DNA of 64,000 bases, taken from positions 1-64,000 of the forward strand of contig DAOUAB010000122.1 in the NCBI GenBank assembly GCA_034434015.1, in the 5' to 3' direction. Source of the stretch: SpSt-583 sp034434015 (GTDB taxonomy: Bacteria; Chloroflexota; Anaerolineae; Anaerolineales; UBA6663). The notes below the pieces were generated by a model that saw only the letters and a program-made list of their open reading frames with translations, made no database searches and was not told the DNA's origin. How positions within the stretch are numbered: position 1 is the first letter of the stretch; the number at the start of each line of letters is the position of its first letter. The position numbers were made by a program, and so were the translations under genes. Positions 7,791 to 15,534 of the stretch are shown here, piece after piece.

Positions 7791-9080
7791 ATGATGAAAA
7801 CCGACTTTAATCCCTTTGAAGTGGCCCAGCGTCAATTCGACCAGGTGGCCGACAATTTGAAACTGGACGACCACGTGCGCGCCATCCTGCGCTGGCCGAT
7901 GCGCGAGTTCCGCTTCCAGATCCCGGTGCGGATGGACGACGGCTCGATCAAGGTCTTCTTCGGCTACCGCGTCCAGCACAACGACGCGCGCGGCCCGGCC
8001 AAGGGCGGCATCCGCTTCCACCCCAACGAAACCCTGGACACGGTTCGGGCCCTGGCGATGTGGATGACCTGGAAGTGCGCGGTGGCCGATATCCCGCTGG
8101 GCGGCGGCAAGGGCGGCGTGGTGGTGGACCCGGCCACGCTCTCGGTCGGCGAGAAGGAGCGCCTGTGCCGCGGCTTCATTGACGGCATCTGGAAGAACCT
8201 CGGCCCGCGCATCGACGTGCCAGCCCCGGACGTGGGCACCACGCCGCAGATGATGGGCTGGATGATGGACGAATACTCCAAGCTCGCCGGCCAGTACGTG
8301 CCGGGCGTGATCACAGGCAAGCCGGTGGGCAGCGGCGGGTCGCTCGGCCGCACCGAGGCCACCGGCTTCGGCGTGGTGTTCACCCTGCGCGAGGCCATGC
8401 GCCACCTGAAGCTGGACCCGCGCGCCTGCACCGCCTCGATTCAGGGCTTCGGCAACGTCGGCCAGTACGCGGCCATCGGCTTCCACGACCTGCTCGGCGG
8501 CCGGGTGCTGTGCGTCTCCTGCTACGACCGGCACGACAGGACCGCCTACACGTTCTTCAAGCCGGACGGCATCGACCCGCACTTTCTGCAGTCCATCACT
8601 GACCAGTACGGCACCATCGACAAAACCCGGGCGCGCGAGGCCGGCTATCTGATCGAGCCCGGCGACGCCTGGCTCTCCAAGGACGTGGACGTCCTCCTGC
8701 CGGCCGCGCTGGAGGGCCAGATCACCGGCGAGACCGTCGGCCAGATCAGCCCCCGGGTCAAGATCGTGGCCGAGGGCGCCAACGGCCCCACGGCGCCCGA
8801 AGCCGACGCGGTCTTCAAGCAGCGCGGCATCTTCCTCATCCCGGATTTCCTGTGCAACGCCGGCGGCGTCACGGTCTCCTATTTCGAGAGCGTGCAAAAC
8901 GACGCCAATTACTACTGGGAGCACGAGGCCGTGCTGCGCCGCCTGGATCAGAAGATGGGGGCCGCCTTCCACGGCGTGCTGAAGATGGCCCAAGCCCAGG
9001 ACGCCTACATGCGCGACGCGGCTTACATGGTGGCCATCGACCACGTCGTCAAGGCGATGGAACTGCGCGGCTGGGTGTGA
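7791..9080 (+). CDS. gdhA: Glutamate dehydrogenase (Glu/Leu/Phe/Val dehydrogenase family)
   Basis: 429 residues from ATG 7791, placed by AAGGAG at 7780-7785. It matches hexameric GDH: RGPAKGGIRFHPNET carries the glutamate-binding/catalytic lysines, GGGKGGVVVDP follows, and the Rossmann motif SIQGFGNVGQYAA (G-x-G-x-x-G) begins the coenzyme domain; NAGGVTVSYFE is near the C-terminus. It interconverts glutamate with 2-oxoglutarate plus ammonium in the cytoplasm. Direction in vivo and NAD/NADP preference cannot be settled here. It ends 214 bases from the convergent cluster that contains glutamate synthase domains, so two possible glutamate routes sit back to back. Confidence 0.93.
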   Translation: MMKTDFNPFEVAQRQFDQVADNLKLDDHVRAILRWPMREFRFQIPVRMDDGSIKVFFGYRVQHNDARGPAKGGIRFHPNETLDTVRALAMWMTWKCAVADIPLGGGKGGVVVDPATLSVGEKERLCRGFIDGIWKNLGPRIDVPAPDVGTTPQMMGWMMDEYSKLAGQYVPGVITGKPVGSGGSLGRTEATGFGVVFTLREAMRHLKLDPRACTASIQGFGNVGQYAAIGFHDLLGGRVLCVSCYDRHDRTAYTFFKPDGIDPHFLQSITDQYGTIDKTRAREAGYLIEPGDAWLSKDVDVLLPAALEGQITGETVGQISPRVKIVAEGANGPTAPEADAVFKQRGIFLIPDFLCNAGGVTVSYFESVQNDANYYWEHEAVLRRLDQKMGAAFHGVLKMAQAQDAYMRDAAYMVAIDHVVKAMELRGWV

Positions 9081-9116
9081 GCGGTGCGCGCGATCCGGCG
9101 CTCCCGCGTCCGGTTT

Positions 9117-9165
9117 CGCGGCCTCCGGCGTCCCTCGACAGGCTCAGGGTGCGCCGGAGGCCGCG
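9117..9165. terminator. REP-like hairpin between convergent genes
   Basis: A perfect 14-bp stem (CGCGGCCTCCGGCG, 9117-9130, pairing with 9152-9165) encloses CCCTCGACAGGCTCAGGG, which itself can pair CCCT with AGGG. The core resembles the dispersed TCGACAGGCTCAGG-type elements found in many genomes, and a related element lies at 11874-11915. Its place between the ends of gdhA and the opposing gene suits a bidirectional terminator. Confidence 0.6.
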
Positions 9166-9294
9166 TTCCTTTCAGGCGCATTCCCGGGCCGCCGACTTGG
9201 GCCGTATCCCGCTGTCTGTGTACTTTCGTCGAGGCGCACGGCCGTGCGCCCCGGCCGCTGGGCAATTGCCCAAACCAGAAAGACGGCGGGCGTC

Positions 9295-11826
9295 TCAGGC
9301 GTCCGGGACCAGCCGCGCCAGCGCCTGCCCCTGGACGTCGTCCATGATCAGTTCCAGGTGGTGGCCGCCGCGGAAGTCGGCGACCTCGATCAGGCGCAGG
9401 CAGTCGGCCAGGCCGGCGCAGGCCGGCAGGCGGTCCGCCAGGCGGTTGGGCGTCTCATAAAAGAACGTCCGGTTGAAGCGGCTCTGCGGATCATCCAGGC
9501 TGATGGCCAGGGGGTAGATTTGCGCCTCCATCAGGTCCTGGAAGAAGTGCGTGCCCAGCGACGGCTCCGGCGCCGGGCCGACGCCCCGGCCCGAAAGCTC
9601 CACCAGCGCGCCCGCGTTGTGGATGTCGGCGTAGCTGACGTAAACGCCCAGACTGGGGTTGGTGGTCCCCCAGCGCCCGGGGCCGACCAGGACAAACGTC
9701 TTCTCGCCCAACGCGGCGTTGAGTTGGGCAATCGCCTGGGTGAGCGCTGTCCGGCAGGCCGCGGTCTCCAGGGCGAAGTAGCCCTCCGGCGGCACAAAAA
9801 CCACGTAGCGGATATTGCCCAGGTACCCCTCCGGCACCATGAAGCGCGTGGCGAAGATCACGGTCTCCGGGTTCGGATCGCGGGGCAGCGCCGCCGACGC
9901 CGGGCGCCGCCACGTGCTCTGCGGCCGGCATTGCAGCAGGCTGATCTCCACCTGCGGGTGCGCGTCGTCGGCGCCCTTCAGGGCCAGCGTGAACTCCATG
10001 TCCACGGCCACGTGATAGTGCTCCTCCAGCGTGCGCAGCATCTGGGTGAGCAGCGCGGCCGCCGGCGTCCGCCGCACCAGGCCGTCGAAGGTGAGGACCA
10101 GCCGCGGCATGTCGGCGGCGGTCAGCGCTCCGCGCGGCGGGGTATAAAAGCCGTCGTCGTCCAGCTGCGCCAGGTAGCGCAGCCACGGATAACGCGGCGA
10201 GAGCACCTGCTCCACCGGCAGGGTGCGCAGCGCGTTGGCTTCCAGGTCCAGCACATCCACGCTGTGCTGCGAGTAGAAACGCAGGGCCTCGGGCGCATCG
10301 TCCGGCTGGAGGGTGGGATGGCTCAACGCGATCAGGTGCGGGTAATCGTTGCCGACGCGCTCCACGGCCCGCGTGCCCAGCCCCCACACCAGGCGCACGA
10401 AACCGGCCTCCGGCCGGATGCGCGGCGACCAGCGGTACAGGTTGCGGCTGAAAGCCACGCCGGCTGCGAACGGCAGGTAATAGCGGCCGAAGGCCTCGCC
10501 CTGCACCACCTGGATCAGGACCGCCATGCGCTCGTCGTAGTCCTGCAGGCCCTTGCCGCGCCGGTAGAGCAACGCTTCCGGCTTGAGCGTGCTGGCGTAG
10601 ATGCGGGCGATGGCGGTGGTGAGGGCGGCCAGGTTCTCGGCCGGCGCGCCCTGGTTCGGGCAGAAAACGCTGTCGTATTTGCCCGCGAACGACGTGCCGA
10701 AGTTGTCCTCGAGCTGGCTGGACGAGCGCACGATCAGAGGGCGCCGGCCGACCCGCGCCAGCATGGCCTCCAGCGCCTGTGCGATTTCCGGCGGGAACTG
10801 GCCGGCCAGAAACTCCGCCTGGATCTGCTCGTACTCGGCGCGAATCTGCGCCTCCGGCTTGTATTTCTGATCGTTCCAGTGCATCAGGCCGTTCATGGCC
10901 ATGAACAGGTAAATCAGGTCGGAGCCGAGGAAGTACGACTCGGGCACGCGCAGGCAGGCCCGGACCGCCGGGTCGGCCACTTCGTTCAGGATGCGCGCCG
11001 CCAGCACCAAGCCGGCCGCCTTGCCGCCGATGCGCCCCTGGCCGATCTTGTGCGCGTAGATGCCGGCCAGGTCTTCCAGCGTGAGCCATTCTTTGGCGAC
11101 ATGGATGTACGGCAGTTGGTCGCTGATCAGGCGCCGGATCAGGGCCACCTTGAGGTCGCGCAGGCTGGGCGCCAGCCGCTCGCGCTCGCGCGCCGGCAGC
11201 CGTTCGATGGCCTGCGCCTGGGCGAACAGCGCGCTCTCCGGCACCAGGTCCGGGTCGGCCGCCATGTACGCCGACGTTCCTTCCAGCCGCTCCACCGGCG
11301 GCCCGCCGGCCCCGCCGCGCTGCCAGATGGGCCGGGCGCGCACCTGCCCGCACTGGACGATGAGGCCCGGTCCGCGGCCGGCCGACACGTCCTCGTCATC
11401 CACCATTTGCAGGTCGAAGGTGAAACAGGCCGGGCGGGCGTTGCGGCAGCCGAAGCGGCGGCGGCGCTCGGCCAGGCCGGCCTCCAACGTCGCCGCCAGC
11501 ATGTGGAGCGCCGCGCTCTTGCGTTCCACCCAGGCGACCAGGTTGATGCTACCGCGGCTGCCGCGGTCCGCCCCGGCCGGACGGCGCCCGCCCGGCTCGC
11601 CCTCCGCGCGATACAGGGCCTTGACGGTCGGGTCCACCTGGCCGACGAAATCGCCCACCTGGCGCGCCAGGCTGTCGCACAGGGTGCCGCAGACATCGCA
11701 GCGCCCCTCGCGCAACCATTGGCGCGCCTGGGCCGCGCTGCCGCCCGCCTTGGCGGCGGCGCAGTCCAGCACCGCCTGCTCCAGCAGGCGGTCAGCCAGG
11801 GTCGGGTCGAGCTCGACGGCGGCCAT
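9295..11826 (-). CDS. PEP/pyruvate-binding ATP-grasp-like protein A
   Basis: 843 residues from ATG 11826; GTG and TTG codons up to 11853 are alternatives. Residues 1-230 are a variable N-terminal region with CDVC and TLC cysteines (43, 46, 50) and a later FGCRNARPAC pair. The middle matches the nucleotide-binding domain of pyruvate phosphate dikinase/PEP synthase: GRIGGKAAGLVLAARIL, then RPLIVRSSSQLEDNFGTS. The C-terminal ~280 residues carry VLVGPGRWGTTNPSLGV and SLGTHFFQDLMEA in place of the phosphohistidine swivel and PEP TIM-barrel domains. It therefore probably binds ATP but is not a complete PEP synthase. It is the last gene of the redox/glutamate-synthase cluster and has a paralogue at 23120-25468. 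Confidence 0.75.
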   Translation of the reverse strand: MAAVELDPTLADRLLEQAVLDCAAAKAGGSAAQARQWLREGRCDVCGTLCDSLARQVGDFVGQVDPTVKALYRAEGEPGGRRPAGADRGSRGSINLVAWVERKSAALHMLAATLEAGLAERRRRFGCRNARPACFTFDLQMVDDEDVSAGRGPGLIVQCGQVRARPIWQRGGAGGPPVERLEGTSAYMAADPDLVPESALFAQAQAIERLPARERERLAPSLRDLKVALIRRLISDQLPYIHVAKEWLTLEDLAGIYAHKIGQGRIGGKAAGLVLAARILNEVADPAVRACLRVPESYFLGSDLIYLFMAMNGLMHWNDQKYKPEAQIRAEYEQIQAEFLAGQFPPEIAQALEAMLARVGRRPLIVRSSSQLEDNFGTSFAGKYDSVFCPNQGAPAENLAALTTAIARIYASTLKPEALLYRRGKGLQDYDERMAVLIQVVQGEAFGRYYLPFAAGVAFSRNLYRWSPRIRPEAGFVRLVWGLGTRAVERVGNDYPHLIALSHPTLQPDDAPEALRFYSQHSVDVLDLEANALRTLPVEQVLSPRYPWLRYLAQLDDDGFYTPPRGALTAADMPRLVLTFDGLVRRTPAAALLTQMLRTLEEHYHVAVDMEFTLALKGADDAHPQVEISLLQCRPQSTWRRPASAALPRDPNPETVIFATRFMVPEGYLGNIRYVVFVPPEGYFALETAACRTALTQAIAQLNAALGEKTFVLVGPGRWGTTNPSLGVYVSYADIHNAGALVELSGRGVGPAPEPSLGTHFFQDLMEAQIYPLAISLDDPQSRFNRTFFYETPNRLADRLPACAGLADCLRLIEVADFRGGHHLELIMDDVQGQALARLVPDA

Positions 11827-11873
11827 CCTGTCTGCTTCCACGTTCCCGGGCAATGGACTGACTTTCGCTGCGG

Positions 11874-11915
11874 CCTTCGACAGGCCCGGCTACGCCGGGC
11901 CGTTCAGGGCGAAGG
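11874..11915. repeat. REP-like double hairpin
   Basis: GGCCCGGC (11883-11890) and GCCGGGCC (11894-11901) form a perfect 8-bp stem with loop TAC, nested inside CCTTCG (11874-11879) and CGAAGG (11910-11915). The TTCGACAGG edge is shared with the 9117-9165 element. It sits between the FMN glutamate synthase gene and the PEP-binding gene and could attenuate read-through or protect the upstream mRNA end. Confidence 0.55.
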
Positions 11916-11933
11916 GCCTCAGGCCATGTTTGC

Positions 11934-13571
11934 TCAGGCCGCCGCCTTGCTTCGCAGGACCCGGCGGGCCTTGGGCTTCGGGCGCTTGTGGCCGTTGCCG
12001 TTGGTCCGCGGCTGGTCATCGGCCGGGCGCGGCGTCACCGCCTCCCAGATGGGCAGCGGGCGCTCGTAGCCGGCCAGTTTCAGCCCGGTCAGCGCGGCCG
12101 TGTTCAGGTCCATCGCGCGCAGGTCCTCGGGGGACAGGTCCGCGATGCGCCGGTGGCCGGAGAGCATGGTCAGAATCTTCACCTCCTCGGCGCTGGCATG
12201 GATGAAGTTGGCCAGCCGCCGGCCGCCCTCCACCGGGTCCAGCCGCGCGGTTAACTCGGGCTTCTGGCTGGTGATGCCGTACGGGCAGTTGCCCTTGTGG
12301 CAGGCGTAGCAGGCGCGGCAGCCCAGGGCGATCTCGGCCGCGCTGCCGAAGCCGACCGCGTCGGCGCCCAGCGCCATCGCCTTGAACGCGTCCAGGCCGC
12401 TGCGGATGCCGCCCAGGGCGATCAGCTTGACCTTGCGATGCACGCCGTAATCCTTGAGGGCCTGGACGGCCGGCGGGATACAGGCGATGGTCGGGATGCC
12501 CACGCCCTGGGTGACGATATCGGGCGAGCAGCCGGTGCCGCCCACCAGGCCGTCGATACTGATGGCGTCCGCGCCGGCCTCGATGCAGGCGGCCACGTCC
12601 GCATACGGGCGCGACGGCCCGAGCTTGAACAGGATTGGGAGCTGGTAATCGGTGACGTCGCGCAGGAAGGCCACCATGTGGCGCATGTCGTCCAGCGACT
12701 GCACATCGTAGTAGCGGCACGGGCTGAGGGCGTCCGAGCCGACCGGCACGCCGCGCACGCGTGCCACGTCCTCGGTGACCTTCGAGCCGAGCAGGTGGCC
12801 GCCCATGCCGGGTTTGGCGCCCTGGCCGATCTTCACCTCGACGGCGTCGCCGGCGTTGACGTAGTCCACCGACACGCCCCAGCGCCCGGTGGACCACTGG
12901 ATGATCAGATAGCCGCCCGGTTCCCATTGCTTGCGCGTGCGGGCCTCGTCGGCGTAACCGCGCGCCAGCCAGGCCTCGGCCGGCACCAAGCCGCCCTCGC
13001 CGGTGTTGGTGGCGATGCCGGTCATGGCCGCGCCGATGGCCAGGGCCTGCTTGGCCTCCTTGCTCAGCGCCCCGAACGACATGGCCGCCCAGACGAAGGG
13101 CAGCTTGAGGCGCAGGGGACGCGCGCAGGTGTCCTCGCCGATGACGACCTCCAGATCGCATTCCTCGCGATACTTGTCCAGCGGCGCGGCGCTGGCGATC
13201 TGGCTGGGCACCACCGTGATCATGTCGAAATTGGGGGTGGGGCCCTGCGTGCCGAAGCCGCGCAGCAGGTACTCGCCGGTCTGCGCTTTGGAGTGAATCT
13301 CCTCGACCGCCGCCAGCGTCCACGGGTAGCGGCTGAGGTATTCGGATTCGGCCGGGTTGACGCGGATGGCGTCGGCCGGGCAGAACTCCGAGCAGATCCG
13401 GCAGCCCACGCAGGCGTTGTAGTTCTGGATGTGCATCTGGCCGGTGACCGGGTCCAGCGCGTACACGCCGTGCGGGCAGACCTCGGCGCAGGTGGCGCAC
13501 TTGCCCGGCATCCGGGCGTTAAGGCAGGCCTCGCGGTTGACACTGACGCAAAAGGCGCCTACGACAGCCAT
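11934..13571 (-). CDS. Glutamate synthase FMN-domain protein with N-terminal ferredoxin domain
   Basis: 545 residues; start fixed by AGGAGG seven bases before ATG 13571. The first 70 residues hold two [4Fe-4S] motifs (C25/C28/C32 with C16 nearby, and CVGCRICSEFCP at 54-64). The rest is the GltB central/FMN-binding domain: MSFGALSKEAKQALAIGA, TNTGEGG, IGQGAKPGMGGHL, ISIDGLVGGTG and the FeS motif GCRACYACHKGNCPYGI near the C-terminus. This is the architecture of archaeal-type glutamate synthase, where 2-iminoglutarate is reduced to glutamate using ferredoxin-level electrons. The class-II glutaminase domain is missing from the protein and from the window. A basic tail (RPKPKARRVLRSKAAA) ends it. 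Confidence 0.88.
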   Translation of the reverse strand: MAVVGAFCVSVNREACLNARMPGKCATCAEVCPHGVYALDPVTGQMHIQNYNACVGCRICSEFCPADAIRVNPAESEYLSRYPWTLAAVEEIHSKAQTGEYLLRGFGTQGPTPNFDMITVVPSQIASAAPLDKYREECDLEVVIGEDTCARPLRLKLPFVWAAMSFGALSKEAKQALAIGAAMTGIATNTGEGGLVPAEAWLARGYADEARTRKQWEPGGYLIIQWSTGRWGVSVDYVNAGDAVEVKIGQGAKPGMGGHLLGSKVTEDVARVRGVPVGSDALSPCRYYDVQSLDDMRHMVAFLRDVTDYQLPILFKLGPSRPYADVAACIEAGADAISIDGLVGGTGCSPDIVTQGVGIPTIACIPPAVQALKDYGVHRKVKLIALGGIRSGLDAFKAMALGADAVGFGSAAEIALGCRACYACHKGNCPYGITSQKPELTARLDPVEGGRRLANFIHASAEEVKILTMLSGHRRIADLSPEDLRAMDLNTAALTGLKLAGYERPLPIWEAVTPRPADDQPRTNGNGHKRPKPKARRVLRSKAAA

Positions 13572-13580
13572 GGCGTCCTC

Positions 13581-14231
13581 CTAGTTGTAGAAAGGCTTCG
13601 CCGACGCGGCCACGATTTTCTTGAACTGGGCCGGATCAGCCTGGATGCCGTACTGCTCGAAGTAGCCGCGCAGCTTGGCGAGGTCGGCCTCGGTCAGCGG
13701 CTCCTGGCGGGTGTTGTGGCCGAGGCTCTTCCAGTTCCCGCCAATGTAGACGGTGCCGCGGATCAGGTAATTGGCGAAATTCGCGCCGGCGTCGCCCACC
13801 ACCACCAGGTCGCCCTTGAGCATGTAGGTGCCGGCCTCGTCCCCCACGTCGCCGGCCACCAGGATGACCGCGCCCTTGTTCATGGTGGCCGTGAAGTCGC
13901 CGGCGTCGCCGCGCACCACCAGGTCGCCGCCGTAGCAGTACTGGCCGGCTCCATAGCCGGCGTCGCCGTCGATCACCACGGTCCCGGCGGTCATGTTGTC
14001 CGCCGCATATTGCCCGGCGTCGTGGTCCACGTGGATTGTGGCGCCGGCGTTCAACACGCCGAGATAATCACCGGCGTCGCCGGCCACCTCCACCTGACCG
14101 AACTTCAGGCCGGCGGCCAGGCCATGCAGGTGATGGGCGTGTTTCACCATCACCGGCTCCCCGCCCACGGCGGCGCGCAGGGCGCGATTGACGGCTTTGA
14201 GATCTTTGGCCTTGGCGTCTATGGTCTTCAT
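13581..14231 (-). CDS. Glutamate synthase GXGXG-domain protein
   Basis: 216 residues from ATG 14231 with GGAGGTG immediately upstream. Residues 50-165 consist of repeated beta-helix turns with G-x-x-G-x-x-G signatures: GDAGDYLG, HDAGQYA, GDAGYGAGQYCYGG, GDAGDFTATMNKG, GDVGDEAGTYMLKG and GDAGANFANYLIRG. This is the C-terminal GXGXG domain of GltB as a separate protein, as in archaeal-type glutamate synthase and the MgsB/GlxC subunits. It has no catalytic site of its own and normally braces the synthase and glutaminase domains. It lies nine bases before the FMN-domain gene, so the two are surely one complex. Confidence 0.88.
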   Translation of the reverse strand: MKTIDAKAKDLKAVNRALRAAVGGEPVMVKHAHHLHGLAAGLKFGQVEVAGDAGDYLGVLNAGATIHVDHDAGQYAADNMTAGTVVIDGDAGYGAGQYCYGGDLVVRGDAGDFTATMNKGAVILVAGDVGDEAGTYMLKGDLVVVGDAGANFANYLIRGTVYIGGNWKSLGHNTRQEPLTEADLAKLRGYFEQYGIQADPAQFKKIVAASAKPFYN

Positions 14232-14245
14232 CACCCACCTCCCGC

Positions 14246-15412
14246 TCAGCAGCCGGTGCAGCCGTTGCGCGGCCGGCCCGGGCCGGCCGCCCGGCTGGGC
14301 GTGCGGTACAAACGCGTGAACTGCTGGATGGCCTCGCCGCGCTTGAGCGGCTCGGCCAGGGCGTCCAGCATCAGCACGCGCATCTCCTGAAAGGCCTGGG
14401 CGCGCGCGCGGCGGTCCTTGTCGCCGGCCGCCGCCGCCAGGGCTGCCCTGTCCACCTCGTGGCCGGTCTCCAGCAGGGCCATCTGCAGCGCGTTGCGCAC
14501 GAAGGCGTCGCCGGTCGGCGTGCGGATGATGAGCGTGGCCGCGTCCGCCGGGGCGCCCACGGAACCCACCGCCAGGTCGGCGGACTCGCCCAGGTAGTCG
14601 TCGCAGCTGCCGCAGCCGAGGCGGGTGTAGGCCTCCAGTTCCTGGCGCGGCAGGGTGTGCACGCTGCCATCCCACAGGATGGCGTTGAGCCAGGCGCCGT
14701 CGGGCGAGACCTCCAGCCGGCGGACGTGGTGGCGCGGTATGCCCATCCGCTGGACAAGCGCCTCGTCGATCAGCGCCGGCCGGTACACGCCGGCGCAGAA
14801 GACGGCCACGCTCAGGCGCAGCGCAGCCTGATACGGCTTGAGGCGCGGGTTGGCGGAAGCCTTAAGCTTGCGCAGCGCCTGGGCCGTGCACGGCGTGCCG
14901 ACCACGGCCACGTTCTTCAGGCCCCGCTCGAAGACCGCCTCGTTGAGCTTGTCCAGCGCCGGCGCCCACAGGTATTGCAGGCCCATCCCCTCGGCGATCT
15001 CCTCCACCGTCGAGACGACCTCGCCGACCGGCTGCAGCTCCCACGGGTCCAGGTCCAGGCGCACCACGCCGTCCAGCAGACCGGCGCTCAGGCCGGCGAC
15101 CAGCAGGCTGCGGACCACATCGTTGGGCGCGCCGGATTTCACCGGGCCGCGCGCCCGCGCCGCCAGGGTCACCCGCGCCTCCAGCGGCGTCCAGCGCTCC
15201 AGCCGCGGGCAGACGGCCTCGCAGAAGCGCTGGCAGAACGTGCAGCTATCCAGCGGGACTTTGGTGTAGCCGACGGTCTTCAGGCGCTTTTCCAGGACCG
15301 GATGCTCCGCGCCGGCCCAGTGCAGCACCTGCTTGGAGCAGGCCGCCACGCACAGGCCGCACCCGGCGCACCGGTTCAGCGCCCAGACCTCCTTTTCCAA
15401 TCGTGTCGCCAT
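14246..15412 (-). CDS. FrhB/FdhB-like iron-sulfur flavoprotein
   Basis: 388 residues; ATG 15412 follows AGGAGGT. The N-terminus has CAGCGLCVAACSK and a second cluster CTFCQRFCEAVCPR. The middle carries VAVVGTPCTAQALRKLK and the YTRLGCGSCDDYLGESADLAVGSVG motif typical of the coenzyme F420 hydrogenase/dehydrogenase beta-subunit family, which binds FAD and FeS clusters and exchanges electrons between F420 or another partner and a ferredoxin-like carrier. The protein ends with GCTGC, a CxxC at the extreme C-terminus. It overlaps no neighbour but is 14 bases before the GXGXG gene. Whether it uses F420 is open; a deazaflavin-type enzyme exists at 60958-61332. Confidence 0.85.
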   Translation of the reverse strand: MATRLEKEVWALNRCAGCGLCVAACSKQVLHWAGAEHPVLEKRLKTVGYTKVPLDSCTFCQRFCEAVCPRLERWTPLEARVTLAARARGPVKSGAPNDVVRSLLVAGLSAGLLDGVVRLDLDPWELQPVGEVVSTVEEIAEGMGLQYLWAPALDKLNEAVFERGLKNVAVVGTPCTAQALRKLKASANPRLKPYQAALRLSVAVFCAGVYRPALIDEALVQRMGIPRHHVRRLEVSPDGAWLNAILWDGSVHTLPRQELEAYTRLGCGSCDDYLGESADLAVGSVGAPADAATLIIRTPTGDAFVRNALQMALLETGHEVDRAALAAAAGDKDRRARAQAFQEMRVLMLDALAEPLKRGEAIQQFTRLYRTPSRAAGPGRPRNGCTGC

Positions 15413-15534
15413 GCTGTTGACCTCCTGAGGGCGGCGGTTGTTCCCCAATACGCTGCCGCGGATTACTTGGATTTCTTCGAGCCTTCGTCCCAGTCCGCGC
15501 AAGCCTCGACCCAAAATCCCTTCCTCTCCAGACC

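Noticed and set aside
9244..12069. A long open frame on the plus strand opposite the ATP-grasp-like gene
   Set aside because: Its translation is low-complexity Arg/Gly/Ala/Gln with no family motif, it has no ribosome binding site, and the opposite strand encodes a clear conserved protein. The same applies to the very long antisense frames at 22937-26584, 38466-41267 and 48027-50852.
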